From the NCBI RefSeq assembly GCF_000143415.4, contig NW_003314276.1, forward strand, positions 1,786,107-1,850,106: a stretch of 64,000 nucleotides of DNA, read 5' to 3'. This stretch comes from Selaginella moellendorffii. Lineage: Eukaryota; Streptophyta; Lycopodiopsida; Selaginellales; Selaginellaceae. Below, piece by piece: positions 20,071-31,794 of the stretch. The notes under the pieces are model-generated. The model had not been told where the DNA came from, did no database searches, and saw only the letters and a program-made list of their open reading frames with translations. Positions within the stretch are counted from its first letter, which is position 1, and each line of letters begins with the position of its first letter. A program made the position numbers and the translations under genes.

Positions 20071-21096
20071 CGCAAGTTCTGCCACAAACCTATTGTTGTG
20101 GTGTGCCAAGAACAATTTGGGGGATCTATTTGATGGTCAGTGTGATGTCGCGACGAGGTGATCCAGCCATGTCATGAACATAGTGTTTTGTGTTGCTATA
20201 TAACATTAGTAGTTGGAGCTAGTTTGTTTTCTGTGTTTTTTTTTTCCTGATTCACTATGTGGCTGCCCTGAGTGCTTGCTAGGCGGTGAAAATGCTGAAG
20301 AGCCCCGCCTGAGAGACAGCACCCACAGGAACAAAAAAACAAGCCATTTTCCACTCAAAGGTAGCAGTACAGCAGAGGAGCACCAGATTGTGATCTTGTA
20401 TTGTAGTGTAAATTCAGTACAAGCAAAACAATATGCGATTCCGAAAGCTTTTAGAACGTAAAGACATTCTACTATACTACTGCTGCTGATCAAGCCCACA
20501 AGATGGTCAGGTTTTCTTGGCTGAGTGGGGGAATAGATAAGTTTCCAATTTCTTTTCTGTTCTTTTTCTTTTGTTTTTCTAATATTTGAAGAGTTGGCGA
20601 GTCGTGGAGCGGAGAAGTGTCGAGATTCTAGAGAAGATTTTTCCTGATCCAGCTTTATCTCGGCTGAGTGGGGGTGTGATTCCATTGCCTTGTCACGGTT
20701 TGCAGAATATATCTATCCTGATTGATTCCCACTTATTCAAAATGGCTGGTTCTTCCGGCCAAGCATCTATTACGTCAAGAACACTACAATAGGACGCAAT
20801 GAGGAGTGGCTTACCAGACGTGAAGTTCAACTATGGTTTTTCTCTCTTTCGTGAGAACTTTTGCTGGAAATGATTGTTTGCACCCATCTCATTTTCTTCT
20901 GTAAATCCCGGGAAAAAGAAAGAAGGCATCCTTGTCGCTGCCAATGCGTTTGAAAGAACACCAGCCCCAGTGGTAGGAGTAGCAGCAAAATCTTTCTTTA
21001 ACTCCAAAGCTCGCAGTCTCGATAACTTGTTTGCTCCGAAGCCATTGTATAGAGTTTCTCGTCAATTTCTTGGCGATACCAGATCTATTGTTCGGA
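20071..21096. other. region upstream of NPF with unassigned coding-like stretches
   Basis: Plus-strand open stretches at 20586-20790 and 20874-21096 have coding-like composition (for example ERTPAPVVGVAAKSFF) but no family I recognise and no clean exon chain. They may be relics of an unknown gene, or leader of the NPF gene. Confidence 0.3.
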
Positions 21097-23134
21097 ATGG
21101 CAGCAACCGCAGCAGTGATGGTGGAGGAGAAGAAGTTTAGCAGCGATGAGTTCGTGGAGCCCGACGAGAACAATGCCACCGATGTGTCATGGAACAGACC
21201 GTCAAGAAAATTGACAAGCGGGAACTGGAAAGCCTGTTGGCTCATCTTCGGTGAGCAAATGTCCCACCCACCTTTGCAACGGACTAACACTAGCTTCTCA
21301 TGCTTCTGCGATATCTAAACTTCTCTTCTTTACTATACTTCATCTTTTCTTCTAAAACTTTTTTGTTTATATTTTCCTGATAGTTGTATGTCTCTGTGAT
21401 CGATCACCAGGTTGCGAGGTGTGTGAGCGAGTTGCGTACTACGCCATCTCTTCCAACTTGGCCAACTATCTCTTTCAGCAGCTCCACGAGAATCGAGCGG
21501 ACGCTGCCAACAACGTGAACAATTGGACCGGAACTCTCTACCTGGTGCCACTCCTGGGAGCGTTTCTCGGCGACTCTTTCGGCCGATACGTCACCCTCTC
21601 CATCTTCCTCTGCATCTATCTCATGGTAAAGCTCCATCCTTGTAACCTTGTTTCTTAGAACTTACCGAGGCGCAGTCCCTGGTTTTCATCACCATGTCCG
21701 TCAGCGTCCCAGGCATCAAGACTGAGAAAAACCAGCCCGTGAGCTCCACCCAGTCGGGATTCTTCTACTTTGCGCTCTATCTCATGGCGTTGGGCGCCGG
21801 CGGGATCAAACCCAACGTCACCTCCTTCGCAGGGGACCAATTCGACGAGGAAGACCCACAGGAATCCAAGCGCAAAATGTCTTTCCTCAACTGGTGGTTC
21901 GTGAGCATCAGCTCGGGCAACGTGTTCTCGGTCACTGCCCTCGTCTACATCCAGGTGACTTACGGATGGACGTGGGGATGGGGCGGCGCCACCGCTGTCG
22001 TCGCCCTCGCCACCCTCGTCTTCTTCTCCGGGAGATCAAACTATCGCACCCAAAAGCCCGCTGGAAGTCCCTTCACCCGCGTCGCCCAGGTCCTGGTGGC
22101 GGCCACCAGGAAGTGGAATGTGTGCGTTCCAGACGACGATGAGAGGCTGTACGAGCCGACCGACAAGGAGGCGCAGTTCCCACACATCCGGAACCTCCCC
22201 AGGAGTAAAGAATTCACGTAAGTCCATCGAGCTAGTTAAAGAGATAGCTGCGAAGAACAATCTTAGCTTACTACGATTGATCGCGAGCAGATTCCTGGAC
22301 AAGGCGGCGGTGGTGAGCGAGAAGGATCTGCAGAGCAAGGAAGTGAAGCCGTGGAGCCTGTGCCCAGTGACCCAAGTCGAGGAAGTGAAGCTCCTAGTGC
22401 GAGTGATGCCCATCTGGTTCACGAACCTCATCTTTAGCAGCGTCTTCGCCCAGGTGGGCACCTTATTCCTCAACCAGGGCGACACCATGGAGCGGCATTT
22501 GGGGCGATTGCAGATCCCAGCCGCCTCCTTCACGCTCTTCATCACCCTCACCATTTGCACCATCATGCCGCTCTACGACCGCTGCTTCGTGCCATTCGCA
22601 CGCCGGATCACGGGGAACGAGCGAGGGATCACGATGCTCCAGCGCATCGGGATCGGCCAGGTCATCTCCACGGTCTCCATCGCCATCGCCGCGCTGGTGG
22701 AGATGAAGCGCTTGCGAGTGGCTAGGCAACACGGTCTGTTGGATCGCCCACAGTCGACGGTCCCGATGAGCGTATTCTGGCTCTTGCCGCAGTACGCCCT
22801 CGCGGGAGTTTGCGAGGTTTTCATCTCCGTCGGCCAGAACGAGTTCTTCTATGATCAAGCCCCGGATTCCATGCGAAGCATTGGAGCTGCGCTCTATCTC
22901 AGCACCATCTCCATCGGGAGCTACATCAGCAGCTTGCTCGTGGAGATGGTGGTCAAGTTTACAAGTACAAAAGGTGGCGGGGTTGACGGCAACTGGATCA
23001 ATGACAATCTCAACAGGGCTCACATTGATTACTTCTACTGGCTGCTCACGATTCTCAGCATCATCAACCTTGGTATATATGTTTTGTGCGCGAGGTGGTA
23101 TACTTACAAGAATGTGGGAGATATTGCAATTTGA
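21097..23134 (+). CDS. NPF/POT family transporter, 4 exons
   Basis: Exons 21097-21250, 21411-21625, 21676-22217 and 22291-23134 (GT-AG, phases agree) encode 584 residues, normal for the NITRATE/PEPTIDE TRANSPORTER family. The proton-coupling ExxER motif is at 54-58 (EVCER) in the first helix. GGIKPNVTSFAGDQFD, NWWFVSISSG and the C-terminal EFFYDQAPDSMRS block are typical. About 12 membrane helices are expected, with the charged loop between helices 6 and 7 at the exon 3/4 joint. NPF members move nitrate, peptides, hormones or glucosinolates with protons; the substrate cannot be told here. The ATG at 21097 follows an open stretch without another ATG. A truncated pseudogene copy lies at 43648-44818. 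Confidence 0.93.
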
Positions 23135-24829
23135 TCATCAATCGATCCTAGTAACATGTTATGCCGCAGTTTGTGAGATACCAAGAGAGACCAAGAGAAG
23201 GGTTAAGCGGCTGGGGACGAGGCGATGATGTGATATCACTACCAAGGCTACAAACCTGGTTGGAATCTTATTAATAAGATACTTATTGTTATATCTTTTA
23301 AATATGACCGTCATAAGTTTAGCTCAAAGTTTGTACTGTGGAAAATGAGAATAGTCGAACTATGATTTTCAAGTGGTGAGGTTCACCTCAAGTTCTGGGT
23401 GTTGTAGGAAAGAAATATCTGAGCTGTTTTTTATCAACTGTGGAAACACAGATCCCTAGCATGAGAGAACTGTTAGAGGAGGTATCCAGTGAGTTGGAGT
23501 GGCCAAGAAAGATTTCTGGTAACTTGTGCTGGCTAGCTCCACAAAGCTTAGAAAGCTGTACGTTAAATGAAAATCCTTTTGTCAGCAGGTGGGAGAATCT
23601 TTGCATGATTTTGCAAATGGTGGTGGCAACAACCACAACAAAGAGCTAAGAGAACATAGAGGAAGATTAGAGGCTGATTCTAACACAGCCAAGAAGCTAG
23701 GAGAGAGAGAATTGTTGGCAGGCAACACGCAACATCTTCTTGGTGTTACAAGCTGGTGGCTTCGCCCTGGAGCAGCTGGGGACAAGCCGGACGAGCTTGA
23801 GAGCAGGCAAGAATTAAAAAGATCCCCAAAAAAAGAGAGGAAGCGTTTATTTTTTACCTTGAAGTCCAAGTTGTTTCTGTGCTGTTTTTCCACTCATTAA
23901 TTCATGGTCTCACTGAAGCATTAGACCAAAGCTAACTTTAGGCGATCGAAAGAATGCTTGCCTGAATTTCTTTCGATGAGGAATCTTTGATGTGTATCGA
24001 CCAGAATTTTGCAAGATGGATACTTAGAATATTCTTTAATTTAACTGGTGATAAAGTACAAACTATCAAGTGTTCATGTTTTACTTGAATATTCTAATAT
24101 ATTCTATCATTTTTTAGATTAGTCTTAAATTATATACATTACACCAAATTTAGTGCCTTTGTTTGGAGCTTGACAGCCTTTTATACCGGAGCATATATAT
24201 ATCCAAAGAGGGATGTAACAATATGGGGCTGGAATCTTGTCACTGAGCAAATAACAACATAACCCAAAGAGATTAACAGGCTTGAAAACTTAGTAATGGC
24301 AACTGACATAGTAATCTAAGTGGCTCTTTCTTGATACAAGCCAACTTCTCTTTCACAACAAATACCACAACATCCTGCCTGATAATAGATATTTCGTGGC
24401 CCAGCACCATCCAGGTGTAATCCCTGCTGTAAGTCCCTTGGTTCGAGATTCCTGCACAAACAAAGTCTGAAGCTCGTCCATACTCTCAACCACTAATTGA
24501 CACAGACTTCAACAAATATTTTGTATCTGGATGAAACCTGTCAGGGATGAAACTTCCCTTCATTTCATGGTTTATAACTAATGCTCTATCGGCTAGAGTT
24601 TGCCAGTTCTGCGAGCGTGAAACTGTTATGGAAGGATCTTCAGAAAGTTTTCTCCTTTAGCAGGGACAAAAATTGTCACGAACATCGGAATTTAAGAGAA
24701 TAAAGACAGGAAAATGATGAGCAACAGCAAAAGTTCCACGCTGCCAATTCTTCGCTTGTCAAATCGCAGCAGAACTATCTTAGTTCTGCTCAGAAAGAAA
24801 AAAAAAATGCTACAATGCACATCAACCAA
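23135..24829. other. intergenic with duplicated unknown piece
   Basis: No gene recognised. A 103-codon plus-strand frame at 23589-23900 has no known motif. 24360-24480 (caaacaaagtctgaagctcg) is repeated at 53375-53510 together with what follows it in each place. Confidence 0.45.
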
Positions 24830-25245
24830 AGTAAAATTCGCATCTAAATATTCTCCTAGCAAAACCATATGCCCATTCTGGGTCAGACCATATCCCTACA
24901 TAGTCGTGCTCCAAGAGATTAAGCTCCTTTCTGGCATTAGTTCGTTGCTTTATCCAAATGCCTGTTAGTGGCATAACTGCTTGTCGGAGGAATCCATACC
25001 GAGAGAAGGGCAGTGGTCATGCTCGTCCCACTCGGGCATTCAATCAACCAGCTGCTTTGCGACATTCCACGAAAATCAATTCCTCAACCTAGAGCCGTAA
25101 AAGACTTGCCATGCCACCTATGGGCATCCACACCTCATATACATTGCACCACCAAATTGGACGCCAACCAATCTCCCGCCGCCGAGGAGGTGTATGATCT
25201 CATTGTGGCTGGATGTGGGTAAATTTGAGACGGTCCTTTATTCCA
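24830..25245 (-). pseudogene. PPR remnant
   Basis: The minus strand carries broken PPR motifs related to the 5' third of PPR-3 (MPERSLISW-like, then the ISRYGF/LIEC stretch and the GCP-EAAWQVF-like part), with many indels. The same relic lies at 25765-26130, 28440-28990, 31795-32345 and 53740-54330. Confidence 0.6.
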
Positions 25246-25479
25246 TCCAGCAAAACCTCGCTTGCGAACCACCAAAAATTACATTATTCTAGGGTGCGTT
25301 AGGAGACATGAATCTAGATTGAATATATCTAGCTTTGTTTTTGGTCCACTCGTGCCCATCTAGGAAGCATGGGCTAGATGGCGACCTTTACATCATAGTC
25401 TTCGTCCCCTCCGCCGACACACAATTATTGGTTTCCAAACTCTGATTGTCCCACATCCCACCACCTCAGCCCCACAATA

Positions 25480-25763
25480 TGATCTTATCTATGCGAGGCG
25501 TGTGGCTCAGAGCGTCCAATCCATAGCTCTGAAATTCGATTGGAGAGACCAATGTATGTCTGCCAATGGCACTGTTCTTAGTGGTTGATTGTGTCTCAAT
25601 GCATGCCACAGCTGGCATTGATATTGGTTATAGCCTTACCAACTTCTCCTTCCCTAGGAGAAGATCATCGACGATCACAGCCACGGCTACCAATTCCTCT
25701 CGCAAGTATATCAATAGCCTTGGATTCTCAATCCCCATTCCGATCGAACTTGGCTCATTTTGA
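25480..25763 (+). pseudogene. CCD 5' stub (leader and transit peptide only)
   Basis: Contains the conserved CCD upstream motif (ctatgcgaggcgtgtggctc), an ATG at 25566 and a frame like the CCD N-terminus (MALFLVVDCVSMHATAGIDI, RRRSSTITATAT). A small deletion removes the FPAPP part. It breaks at about 25750 directly into a PPR remnant. It is a truncated unit at the head of the CCD tandem array. Confidence 0.8.
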
Positions 25764-25764
25764 T

Positions 25765-26130
25765 AGAATCATGCTCCTGGAGATTAAGCTCCTTTCTGGC
25801 ATTAGCTCGTTGCTTTATCCAAATGCCTGTTACTGGCATAATCTTCTGCTTGTCGGAAGAATCCATACCGAGAGAATGCAGTGATCATGATCCTCCCACT
25901 CGGGCATTCGATTAACCAGCTGCTTGGCCTGGTCAAGAGATGCCAAGGCGAAGAGCATGACATTCCACGAGAATCACTTCCTAGATCTAGAGCCGCGAAA
26001 GACTTGCCATGCCACCTATGGGCATCCACACCTCATCCACACCACATTGCTCCACCGGACGCCAAACAATCTCCGGCCCCTTGCCTGGATGTGGATAAAT
26101 TTGATACAGTTCTTTATTCCAATTCTAAAA
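25765..26130 (-). pseudogene. PPR remnant
   Basis: Same relic as at 24830-25245, following the CCD stub. Recognisable pieces on the minus strand: LIECPSGRIMITAFSRYGF and the GCP-W-F stretch. Frame broken. Confidence 0.6.
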
Positions 26131-26474
26131 CAGATGATATTTCGCGCGGGGAGTACGTTCTTATCTATTCGAGGGGATGAAAACTACGGACGGAGACTTC
26201 GAGTGCATTAATAAGTAAAGATACGGTCCCATGCTTCCTAGACGGGCACGAGTGGACAAAAGACAGAGCTTCTCATGTCTCCTAACGCACACACAGTTAT
26301 TGGTCTCAAGCGCATTGTTTCCAACCTTTGATTGTTAGAATCCTCACAGGTCAGCCCTAAAATATTGATCTTATCTATGCCTGTGGCTCAAGATCATCCA
26401 ATCCATAGCTCTGAAATTTGATTGGAGGGATCAATGTATTTAGGTATGCCAATGGCACAGTTAATTTGGTCGCA

Positions 26475-28226
26475 ATGCACACAGATATTGGTTATAGCCT
26501 TACCAACTTCTCCTTCCCAGCTCCACCCAGGAGAAGATCATCAGGGATCACAGCCACGGCTACCAGTTCCTCTCGCAAGTATATCAATACCCTTGGATTC
26601 TCAATCCCCAACCCAATCGAAGAGGCGCGGGCGGTGGCGGTAGCCCTGTGCGACACGGTGGAGAATTTCATCTCCACGTACATTGATCTTCGCGAGTTTC
26701 CTCCCTCGCAAGACCCCCAGATCCAGCTCGCGGATAATTTCGCGCCTGTTGCAGAGTTCCCGCCAACGCCGTGCCGCCGAGTCACTGGCGAGATCCCTCG
26801 CTGCCTCCGCGGCGGTGCTTACATCCGCAATGGCTCCAATCCACTCCATCCCCCTCCCGCCGGCTACAACTACTTCGACGGCCACGGGATGCTCCACTCT
26901 GTCAAGTTCGGCGATGAAGAAGAGCAAGCTCCAATCTACTGCGCGCGATTCACCCAGAACAATCGATTCGTCCAGGAGCAAGCAGCGGGCAAGCCTCTCT
27001 TCCCCTACACACTGGGCACCATGAGCAGCTATGCCGGGCTCGCACGATTCGGGCTGTTCGTGATGCGCACGGCTCTGGGCCTGATCAATATCTTGGGCGG
27101 GATGGGAACCTCCAACGCTGGGATGGCCTACTTCGATCGCCGAATCCTGGCCATGTCCGAGGATGATATGCCATATGCCGTGAGTATCACACCAGCAGGG
27201 GATTTGATCACCATGGGCCGCTACAGCTTCAACAACCGATTGTTCTTGCCGATGTGCGCTCATCCAAAGATCGATCCAATCTCTGGCGAGCTCTTCGCGG
27301 TTAGCTTCAATCCGGTGATCAATCCCCACCTCCGCTACTTCTGGGCGAGCCCGGACGGGAGGAAGAGCCCCGATTTCGACGTGTGGCTGCCGGACCCGTG
27401 CTTGTTTCACGACTTCGCGATAACAGAGAACTACGCAATCCTTCCAGAGAATCAGCTCGTGATGAAGTTCCAGGATGTAGTGCTCAAGAACAAACTTGTC
27501 ATTGATGGAGATACCGCCAAGGTTCCCAGATTCGGGGTGATCCCTCGCATCCCGACCGTGGGATATTCCGGCGTTCGCTGGATCGACGTCCCGGATTGGA
27601 CGTCATTCCACTACATTAACGCCTGGGAGGAAGGGACGGACAAGATCGTCGTGCTCAGCTCGTCCATTACGCCGGTAGAACATTTCTTTGACGATTTCGC
27701 CGGATTGTCCAACAGATTGCACGAGATCCACCTCGACCTTCGATCTGGACGGTCGTGGAAGCAACACGTGTGCTCGGCCGGACTGGATTTTGGACAGATC
27801 AACCAGAAGTTCCTGGGGCGGAAGAATCGGTACGTCTACATGTGCTACTATGGGCCATGGCCCAAAATCTCGGGCCTGGCCAAGGTCGATCTGGACGCTC
27901 CACGGCTGCCCAGGGTGGTCATCGACGGAACGAGTGACCCGGACCTCAACGAGCCGTGCATTGTGGCGTCAAGGAGATTCGAACGAGGTCAGTTTTGTGG
28001 GGAGCCTTTCTTTGTGGCGAATGGCAAGGAGGAAGACGATGGATACGTCTTAAGCTACATCCATGATGAGGAAAGTGGTGTCTCGGAGCTTTTGGTCATG
28101 GATGCCAAATCGCCCACGCTTGAGACAATGGCTTCTATAGAGTTGCCTGCTAGAGTTCCATATGGATTCCATGGGATCTTTATAAATTCCGATCAAATAG
28201 CCAACCAGAACTATGCCACCCTGTAA
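26475..28226 (+). CDS. CCD4-like carotenoid cleavage dioxygenase (CCD-2)
   Basis: Intronless, 583 residues from the ATG at 26475 (MHTDIGYSLTNFSFPAPP). The frame is open 19 codons further without an ATG; the longer MRMVWL leader of CCD-3 and CCD-4 is not kept. All four iron-ligand histidines are present ([34 protein letters not shown]), as are the CCD4-type PRFGVIPRI and EPFFVANG. It shares GYNYFDGHGMLHSVKF and EEEQAPIYCARF with CCD-3 against CCD-4. The transit peptide is shorter, so plastid import may differ. First full unit of the 3.35-kb tandem array. Probable plastid 9,10-cleaving enzyme, as for CCD-1. Confidence 0.87.
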   Translation: MHTDIGYSLTNFSFPAPPRRRSSGITATATSSSRKYINTLGFSIPNPIEEARAVAVALCDTVENFISTYIDLREFPPSQDPQIQLADNFAPVAEFPPTPCRRVTGEIPRCLRGGAYIRNGSNPLHPPPAGYNYFDGHGMLHSVKFGDEEEQAPIYCARFTQNNRFVQEQAAGKPLFPYTLGTMSSYAGLARFGLFVMRTALGLINILGGMGTSNAGMAYFDRRILAMSEDDMPYAVSITPAGDLITMGRYSFNNRLFLPMCAHPKIDPISGELFAVSFNPVINPHLRYFWASPDGRKSPDFDVWLPDPCLFHDFAITENYAILPENQLVMKFQDVVLKNKLVIDGDTAKVPRFGVIPRIPTVGYSGVRWIDVPDWTSFHYINAWEEGTDKIVVLSSSITPVEHFFDDFAGLSNRLHEIHLDLRSGRSWKQHVCSAGLDFGQINQKFLGRKNRYVYMCYYGPWPKISGLAKVDLDAPRLPRVVIDGTSDPDLNEPCIVASRRFERGQFCGEPFFVANGKEEDDGYVLSYIHDEESGVSELLVMDAKSPTLETMASIELPARVPYGFHGIFINSDQIANQNYATL

Positions 28227-28439
28227 GAAAATTTGATATAGTTGTAAAATCTCTTGTAAATATCTAACCTATGTAACTATGTGAGAATTCGTAATAAGAA
28301 CATATGGAGCACTGTTACTTGGCTCCACACACGCTGCGATCTGGCATTTTTTCAAAATTCACAGCGTTTTCTCTAACCTTTGGTTGTTTACATTGGCAGT
28401 CCACACATGCCTTCGATTCTTTAACTTTTCCAGATGCCC

Positions 28440-28990
28440 TTTCCTGGCTATAGAGCAAACCAGGGCAGCATTACATTGCAAGAAAAAGCGTCTGCATTAA
28501 GAAATTTTCTCAGCAATTCTACTGTTGCTCCATGGACTCACTTTCCGCCAAGCCAAGCATACAAGCACTTCTGAGGGAGCCCAAGAAAATTCTCTTTGCC
28601 TTTTGCAAATGCAGACTTTGGCATAGATACAAGACCCCCTTACTTGGCACATTTGATAGAATCGTGCTCCAAGAGATTAAGCTCCTTTCTGGCATTACCT
28701 TATCCAAATGCCTGTTAATCAGGAACGTCGTCTGCTTGTTGGAGGAATCCATACCAAGAGAAGGCAGTGATCATGATCGTCCCACTCGGGCATTCAATCA
28801 ACCAGCTGCTTGGCCTGGTCAAAAGATGTGAAGGTGTAGAGCATGGCATTCCACGAGAATCAATTCCTCAATCTAGAGCTGCGAAAGACTTGCCATGCCA
28901 TCTATGCACCTTATATACACTGCACCACCAAATTGGACGTCAGATAATTTCCTGCCGCAAGAGGTGCTTGATATATTTGTGGCTGGAGCA
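28440..28990 (-). pseudogene. PPR remnant in CCD spacer
   Basis: The minus strand shows MPERSLISWSTILSNVPS, LIECPSGTIMITAF and related PPR pieces joined by frameshifts. Nearly the same sequence lies at 31795-32345, so it was copied with the CCD unit. 28990-29717 holds no gene; it is shared in part with 32345-33067. Confidence 0.7.
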
Positions 28991-29717
28991 TCCCGTTAAA
29001 CACCATCTTGTTTAGTCTCTGATGTGAACTATAGCAAAACTTTTTCACTAGTTGTCAAAATAGCTGCATGTCCGGCATCTGGTCAAAGACCTATCAAAGG
29101 TCAAGTGGGTCAAACGGTCAATCAATTATTCTGGAATCTTGACTGTGGTCTTTCTCGTTTTTTGACCCATTCGATTACATTCTTTCTTGTTCTTGGTGGA
29201 GACGTCCAACACTTCAGAAGGGCATGCATCCATTGGAGGATGTAGATGTAAGATCCTCTCTAAAACGCAAAATGGGTTTTTCTCCCAGGTTTTGATCACT
29301 TTGCAGCCACTTTTGATCTCGAGATAGTGGATCAAAATTGAGGGTGCAGCGGGCTTCTCCTTAAGACTAACTGTTAACTTAGCCAAATTTTCCTATCAGA
29401 TGGGAGTGTCTACGTCATTGCCAGCTAGGTGGATGAAGAAATTTGATACAGTTCTCTATTCCATCCAGCAAAACCAAACAAAGATATTTCGCGCAGGGAG
29501 TACTTTCTTATGTGGGACACTCGAGTGCTCAGGATTTACATTGCATTATGTAAAGGTAAGGTCCCATGCTTCCTAGACGGGTACGAAAGGAAAGCTAGAC
29601 ATCTCCAAATGCCGACATTGTTCTCACGCGCATTGCTTCCAATTGGTCGACATCCCAAGTAGCTAGAATCCTCAGAGTAAGCCTTAAAACTTTCTCTATC
29701 GCGCCATCATCCTATCT

Positions 29718-31583
29718 ATGCGAATGGTGTGGCTCAGAGAGTCCAATCCAATTCGATTGGAGGGATCAATGTATTTATATATGCCAATGGCACTGTTTTT
29801 AGTCATTGATTCTGTCTCAATGCATGCCACAGCTGGGATTGATATTGGTTATAGCCTTACCAACTTCTCCTTCCCAGCTCCACCCAAGAGAAGATCATCA
29901 GGGATCACAGCCACCGCCACCAAATCCTCTCGCAAGTATATCAATACCCCTGGATTCTCAATCTCCAATCCAATCGAAGAGGCGCGGGCGGTGGCGGTAG
30001 CCCTGTGCGACACTGTGGAGAATCTCATCGCCACGTACATCGATCCCCGCGAGTTCCCTCCCTCGCAAGACCCCCAGATCCAGCTCGCGGATAATTTCGC
30101 GCCTGTTGCAGAGTTCCCGCCAACGCCGTGCCGCCGAGTCACTGGCGAGATCCCTCGCTGCCTCCGCGGCGGTGCTTACATCCGCAATGGCTCCAATCCA
30201 CTCCATCCCCCTCCCGCCGGCTACAACTACTTCGACGGCCACGGGATGCTCCACTCTGTCAAGTTCGGCGATGAAGAAGAGCAAGCTCCAATCTACTGCG
30301 CGCGATTCACCCAGAACAATCGATTCGTCCAGGAGCAAGCAGCGGGCAAGCCTCTCTTCCCCTACACACTGGGCACCATGAGCAGCTATGCCGGGCTCGC
30401 ACGATTCGGGCTGTTCGTGATGCGCACGGCTCTGGGCCTGATCAATATCTTGGGCGGGATGGGAACCTCCAACGCTGGGATGGCCTACTTCGATCGCCGA
30501 ATCCTGGCCATGTCCGAGGATGATATGCCATATGCCGTGAGTATCACACCAGCAGGGGATTTGATCACCATGGGCCGCTACAGCTTCAACAACCGATTGT
30601 TCTTGCCGATGTGCGCTCATCCAAAGATCGATCCAATCTCTGGCGAGCTCTTCGCGGTTAGCTTCAATCCGGTGATCAATCCCCACCTCCGCTACTTCTG
30701 GGCGAGCCCGGACGGGAGGAAGAGCCCCGATTTCGACGTGTGGCTGCCGGACCCATGCTTGTTTCACGACTTCGCGATAACAGAGAACTACGCAATCCTC
30801 CCAGAGACTCAGCTCGTGATGAAGTTCCAGGATGTAGTGCTCAAGAACAAACTGGTCATTGATGGAGATACCGCCAAGGTTCCTAGATTCGGGGTGATCC
30901 CTCGCATCCCGACCGTGGGATCTTCCGGCATTCGCTGGATCGACGTCCCGGATTGGACGTCATTCCACTACATCAATGCCTGGGAGGAAGGGACGGACAA
31001 GATCGTCGTGCTCAGCTCGTCCATTACGCCGGTGGAACATTTCTTTGACGATTTCGCCGGATTGTCCAACAGATTGCACGAGATCCACCTGGATCTTCGA
31101 TCTGGACGGTCGTGGAAGCAACACGTGTGCTCGGCCGGACTGGATTTTGGACAGATCAACCAGAAGTTCCTGGGGCGGAAGAATCGGTACGTTTACATGT
31201 GCTACTATGGGCCATGGCCCAAAATCTCCGGCCTGGCCAAGGTCGATTTGGACGCTCCACGGCTGCCCAGGGTGGTAATCGATGGAACAAGTGACCCGGA
31301 TCTAAACGAGCCGTGCGTTGTGGGGTCGAGGAGATTCGAACGTGGTAAGTTTTGTGGCGAGCCTTTCTTTGTGGCGAATGGCGAGGAGGAAGACAATGGA
31401 TACGTCTTAAGCTACGTCCACGATGAGAAAAGTGGTGTCTCGGAGCTTTTGATCATGGATGCCAAATCGCCTGCGCTTGACACAGTGGCTTCTATAGAGT
31501 TGCCTGCTAGAGTTCCATATGGATTCCATGGGATCTTTATAAATTCCGATCAAATAGCCAACCAGAACCATGCCACCTTGTAA
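29718..31583 (+). CDS. CCD4-like carotenoid cleavage dioxygenase (CCD-3)
   Basis: Intronless, 621 residues from the ATG at 29718. In-frame ATGs in the first 40 codons (MYLYMPMALFLV, SMHATAGIDIGYS) are alternative starts; the last of these corresponds best to CCD-2. The N-terminus is hydrophobic then Ser/Arg-rich. The full CCD core is present with all four iron-ligand histidines. It differs from CCD-2 and CCD-4 at only a small number of residues by eye (for example LPETQLV, VGSSGIRWI, VGSRRFERGKF). Second full unit of the array; stop at 31583, 3357 bp after that of CCD-2. Confidence 0.88.
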   Translation: MRMVWLRESNPIRLEGSMYLYMPMALFLVIDSVSMHATAGIDIGYSLTNFSFPAPPKRRSSGITATATKSSRKYINTPGFSISNPIEEARAVAVALCDTVENLIATYIDPREFPPSQDPQIQLADNFAPVAEFPPTPCRRVTGEIPRCLRGGAYIRNGSNPLHPPPAGYNYFDGHGMLHSVKFGDEEEQAPIYCARFTQNNRFVQEQAAGKPLFPYTLGTMSSYAGLARFGLFVMRTALGLINILGGMGTSNAGMAYFDRRILAMSEDDMPYAVSITPAGDLITMGRYSFNNRLFLPMCAHPKIDPISGELFAVSFNPVINPHLRYFWASPDGRKSPDFDVWLPDPCLFHDFAITENYAILPETQLVMKFQDVVLKNKLVIDGDTAKVPRFGVIPRIPTVGSSGIRWIDVPDWTSFHYINAWEEGTDKIVVLSSSITPVEHFFDDFAGLSNRLHEIHLDLRSGRSWKQHVCSAGLDFGQINQKFLGRKNRYVYMCYYGPWPKISGLAKVDLDAPRLPRVVIDGTSDPDLNEPCVVGSRRFERGKFCGEPFFVANGEEEDNGYVLSYVHDEKSGVSELLIMDAKSPALDTVASIELPARVPYGFHGIFINSDQIANQNHATL

Positions 31584-31794
31584 GAAATTTTGATATAGTT
31601 GTAAGTTGATATAATCTCTTGTAATTACTAATCTATGTAACTATGTGAGAATTGGCAATAAGAACATATGGAGCATTGTTACTTGGCTCCACACTATGGT
31701 ATCACGCTGTGATCTGGCATTCTTTCAAAATTCACAGCGTTTTCTCTAACCTTTGGTTGTTTACATGCTGTCCACACACATCTTCGATTCTTTA

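Noticed and set aside
26601-27410. 269-codon minus-strand frame conserved in the CCD copies (also at 29958, 33308 and 62222)
   Set aside because: It is the antisense of the CCD coding frame. It stays open because the sense codons are GC-rich and the copies are near-identical; no motif, no independent start context.
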